Source of the DNA: an uncultured Planctomycetaceae bacterium
Lineage (GTDB): Bacteria > Planctomycetota > Planctomycetia > Pirellulales > JACPPG01
Assembly (NCBI GenBank): GCA_945957305.1
Contig: CAMFLN010000221.1
Span: forward strand, 1 to 6,202
Length of the DNA stretch: 6,202 bases
Reading direction: 5' to 3'
Under the pieces are notes generated by a model. It saw only the letters and a list, made by a program, of their open reading frames with translations. It did not search any database and had not been told where the DNA came from. Made by a program: the position numbers and the translations under genes. Shown in pieces: positions 5,925 to 6,202 of the stretch; within the stretch, counting starts at the first letter, position 1; each line of letters opens with the position of its first letter.

Positions 5925-6202
5925 TCAGGGCGATTTCATCGCGGCGAGCAAGTCGCCCGAGCCGCTCCCCCAGGCCGAAATGCAGCTCATCGCCTTTAAG
6001 ATCGAGACGTCAATCGAGTGGACGCGCTCGGCTGTAAGGATGAAGATCGATCCGGCAATCGGTGTCGGCGCGGAGGGGACAAAGACCGTGATCCGCCCGT
6101 CGGGATGCCTCTCGACGATGAACGCGGGAACTAGCGCCTCTTCGATCTCGGCCAGGCAGGGAGCAAAGGACTCTGACTGGCTGGGATGGGCCAGCTGCTG
6201 TG
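5925..6202 (-). CDS. DUF502 family protein, C-terminal 91 residues (5' end beyond window)
   Basis: The frame runs from the window edge (first full codon at 6200) to TGA at 5925-5927. The peptide contains ALVPAFIVERHPDGRITVFVP, then SAPTPIAGSIFIL, ERVHSIDVS and SAWGSGSGDLLAAM. This matches the C-terminal half of DUF502 proteins, where a VFVP-TTPNPTSG-like segment is followed by a V-x-x-LDMSVEDAM-like stretch and a glycine-rich end; the SAPTP/GSGSG wording is the form I associate with planctomycetes. DUF502 proteins usually have N-terminal membrane segments, which would lie outside the window. Their function is not established. The gene is co-oriented with the GT-C/TPR gene 94 bp downstream (196 bp if that starts at TTG), so co-transcription is possible. 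Assignment rests on memory of the family pattern. Confidence 0.75.
   Translation of the reverse strand, partial: QQLAHPSQSESFAPCLAEIEEALVPAFIVERHPDGRITVFVPSAPTPIAGSIFILTAERVHSIDVSILKAMSCISAWGSGSGDLLAAMKSP

Noticed and set aside
5625..5999. Plus-strand open frame of 124 codons spanning the start of the GT-C/TPR gene and the DUF502 stop
   Set aside because: It crosses two minus-strand coding ends and the intergenic gap. The peptide is Arg/Ala-rich without motifs, and the sequence is better explained by the minus-strand genes.

Overview
The window looks like a piece of a planctomycete chromosome, probably a member of Pirellulales or a relative. This rests on four things: a GC-rich sequence (roughly 60% by eye), an N-terminal LEPR-XLL-like box on a large exported protein, a DUF502-type protein, and a large GT-C/TPR membrane protein. 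Taxonomy is inferred from gene content only. All three genes I can support lie on the minus strand, so transcription runs from high to low coordinates. Two of them are cut by the window edges.

Reading in the direction of transcription: (1) 6202-5925 is the last 91 codons of a DUF502-family protein, whose 5' part lies outside the window. (2) 5830-3638 is a complete membrane protein. It has about 11-12 hydrophobic segments with the features of the TMTC / GT-C-like glycosyltransferase superfamily, followed by a C-terminal tetratricopeptide-repeat (TPR) domain. A Shine-Dalgarno-like AAGGAA placed 7 nt before a TTG at codon 35 suggests its true start is internal (5728). (3) After a 390-bp non-coding gap, 3247-1 encodes at least 1082 residues of a modular exported sedolisin-like (S53) peptidase whose C-terminus lies beyond the window. 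Its order is: LEPR-XLL-like N-terminal box, S53 catalytic domain with Glu184/Asp188/Asp273/Ser376 and the C-terminal calcium site, an Fn3/Ig-like domain, two tandem 123-residue cadherin-like repeats, a PKD domain, and a degenerate RTX-like glycine-rich region. This gene is easy to miss because its reading frame has no stop inside the window.

The genes need not form one operon, but they are co-oriented. The most thought-provoking feature is the pairing of a TMTC-like membrane protein with an exported protein carrying cadherin-like repeats. In animals, TMTC proteins O-mannosylate cadherin domains. Whether the two bacterial genes are functionally linked is speculation, but it can be tested. Other points of interest are the close tandem duplication (identical core peptide with only synonymous differences), two odd TPR units with a matching insertion, a sedolisin without the usual prodomain, and dyad-symmetric DNA in the 94-bp gap before the GT-C/TPR gene. 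I see no RNA gene, CRISPR array, insertion sequence or phage element.
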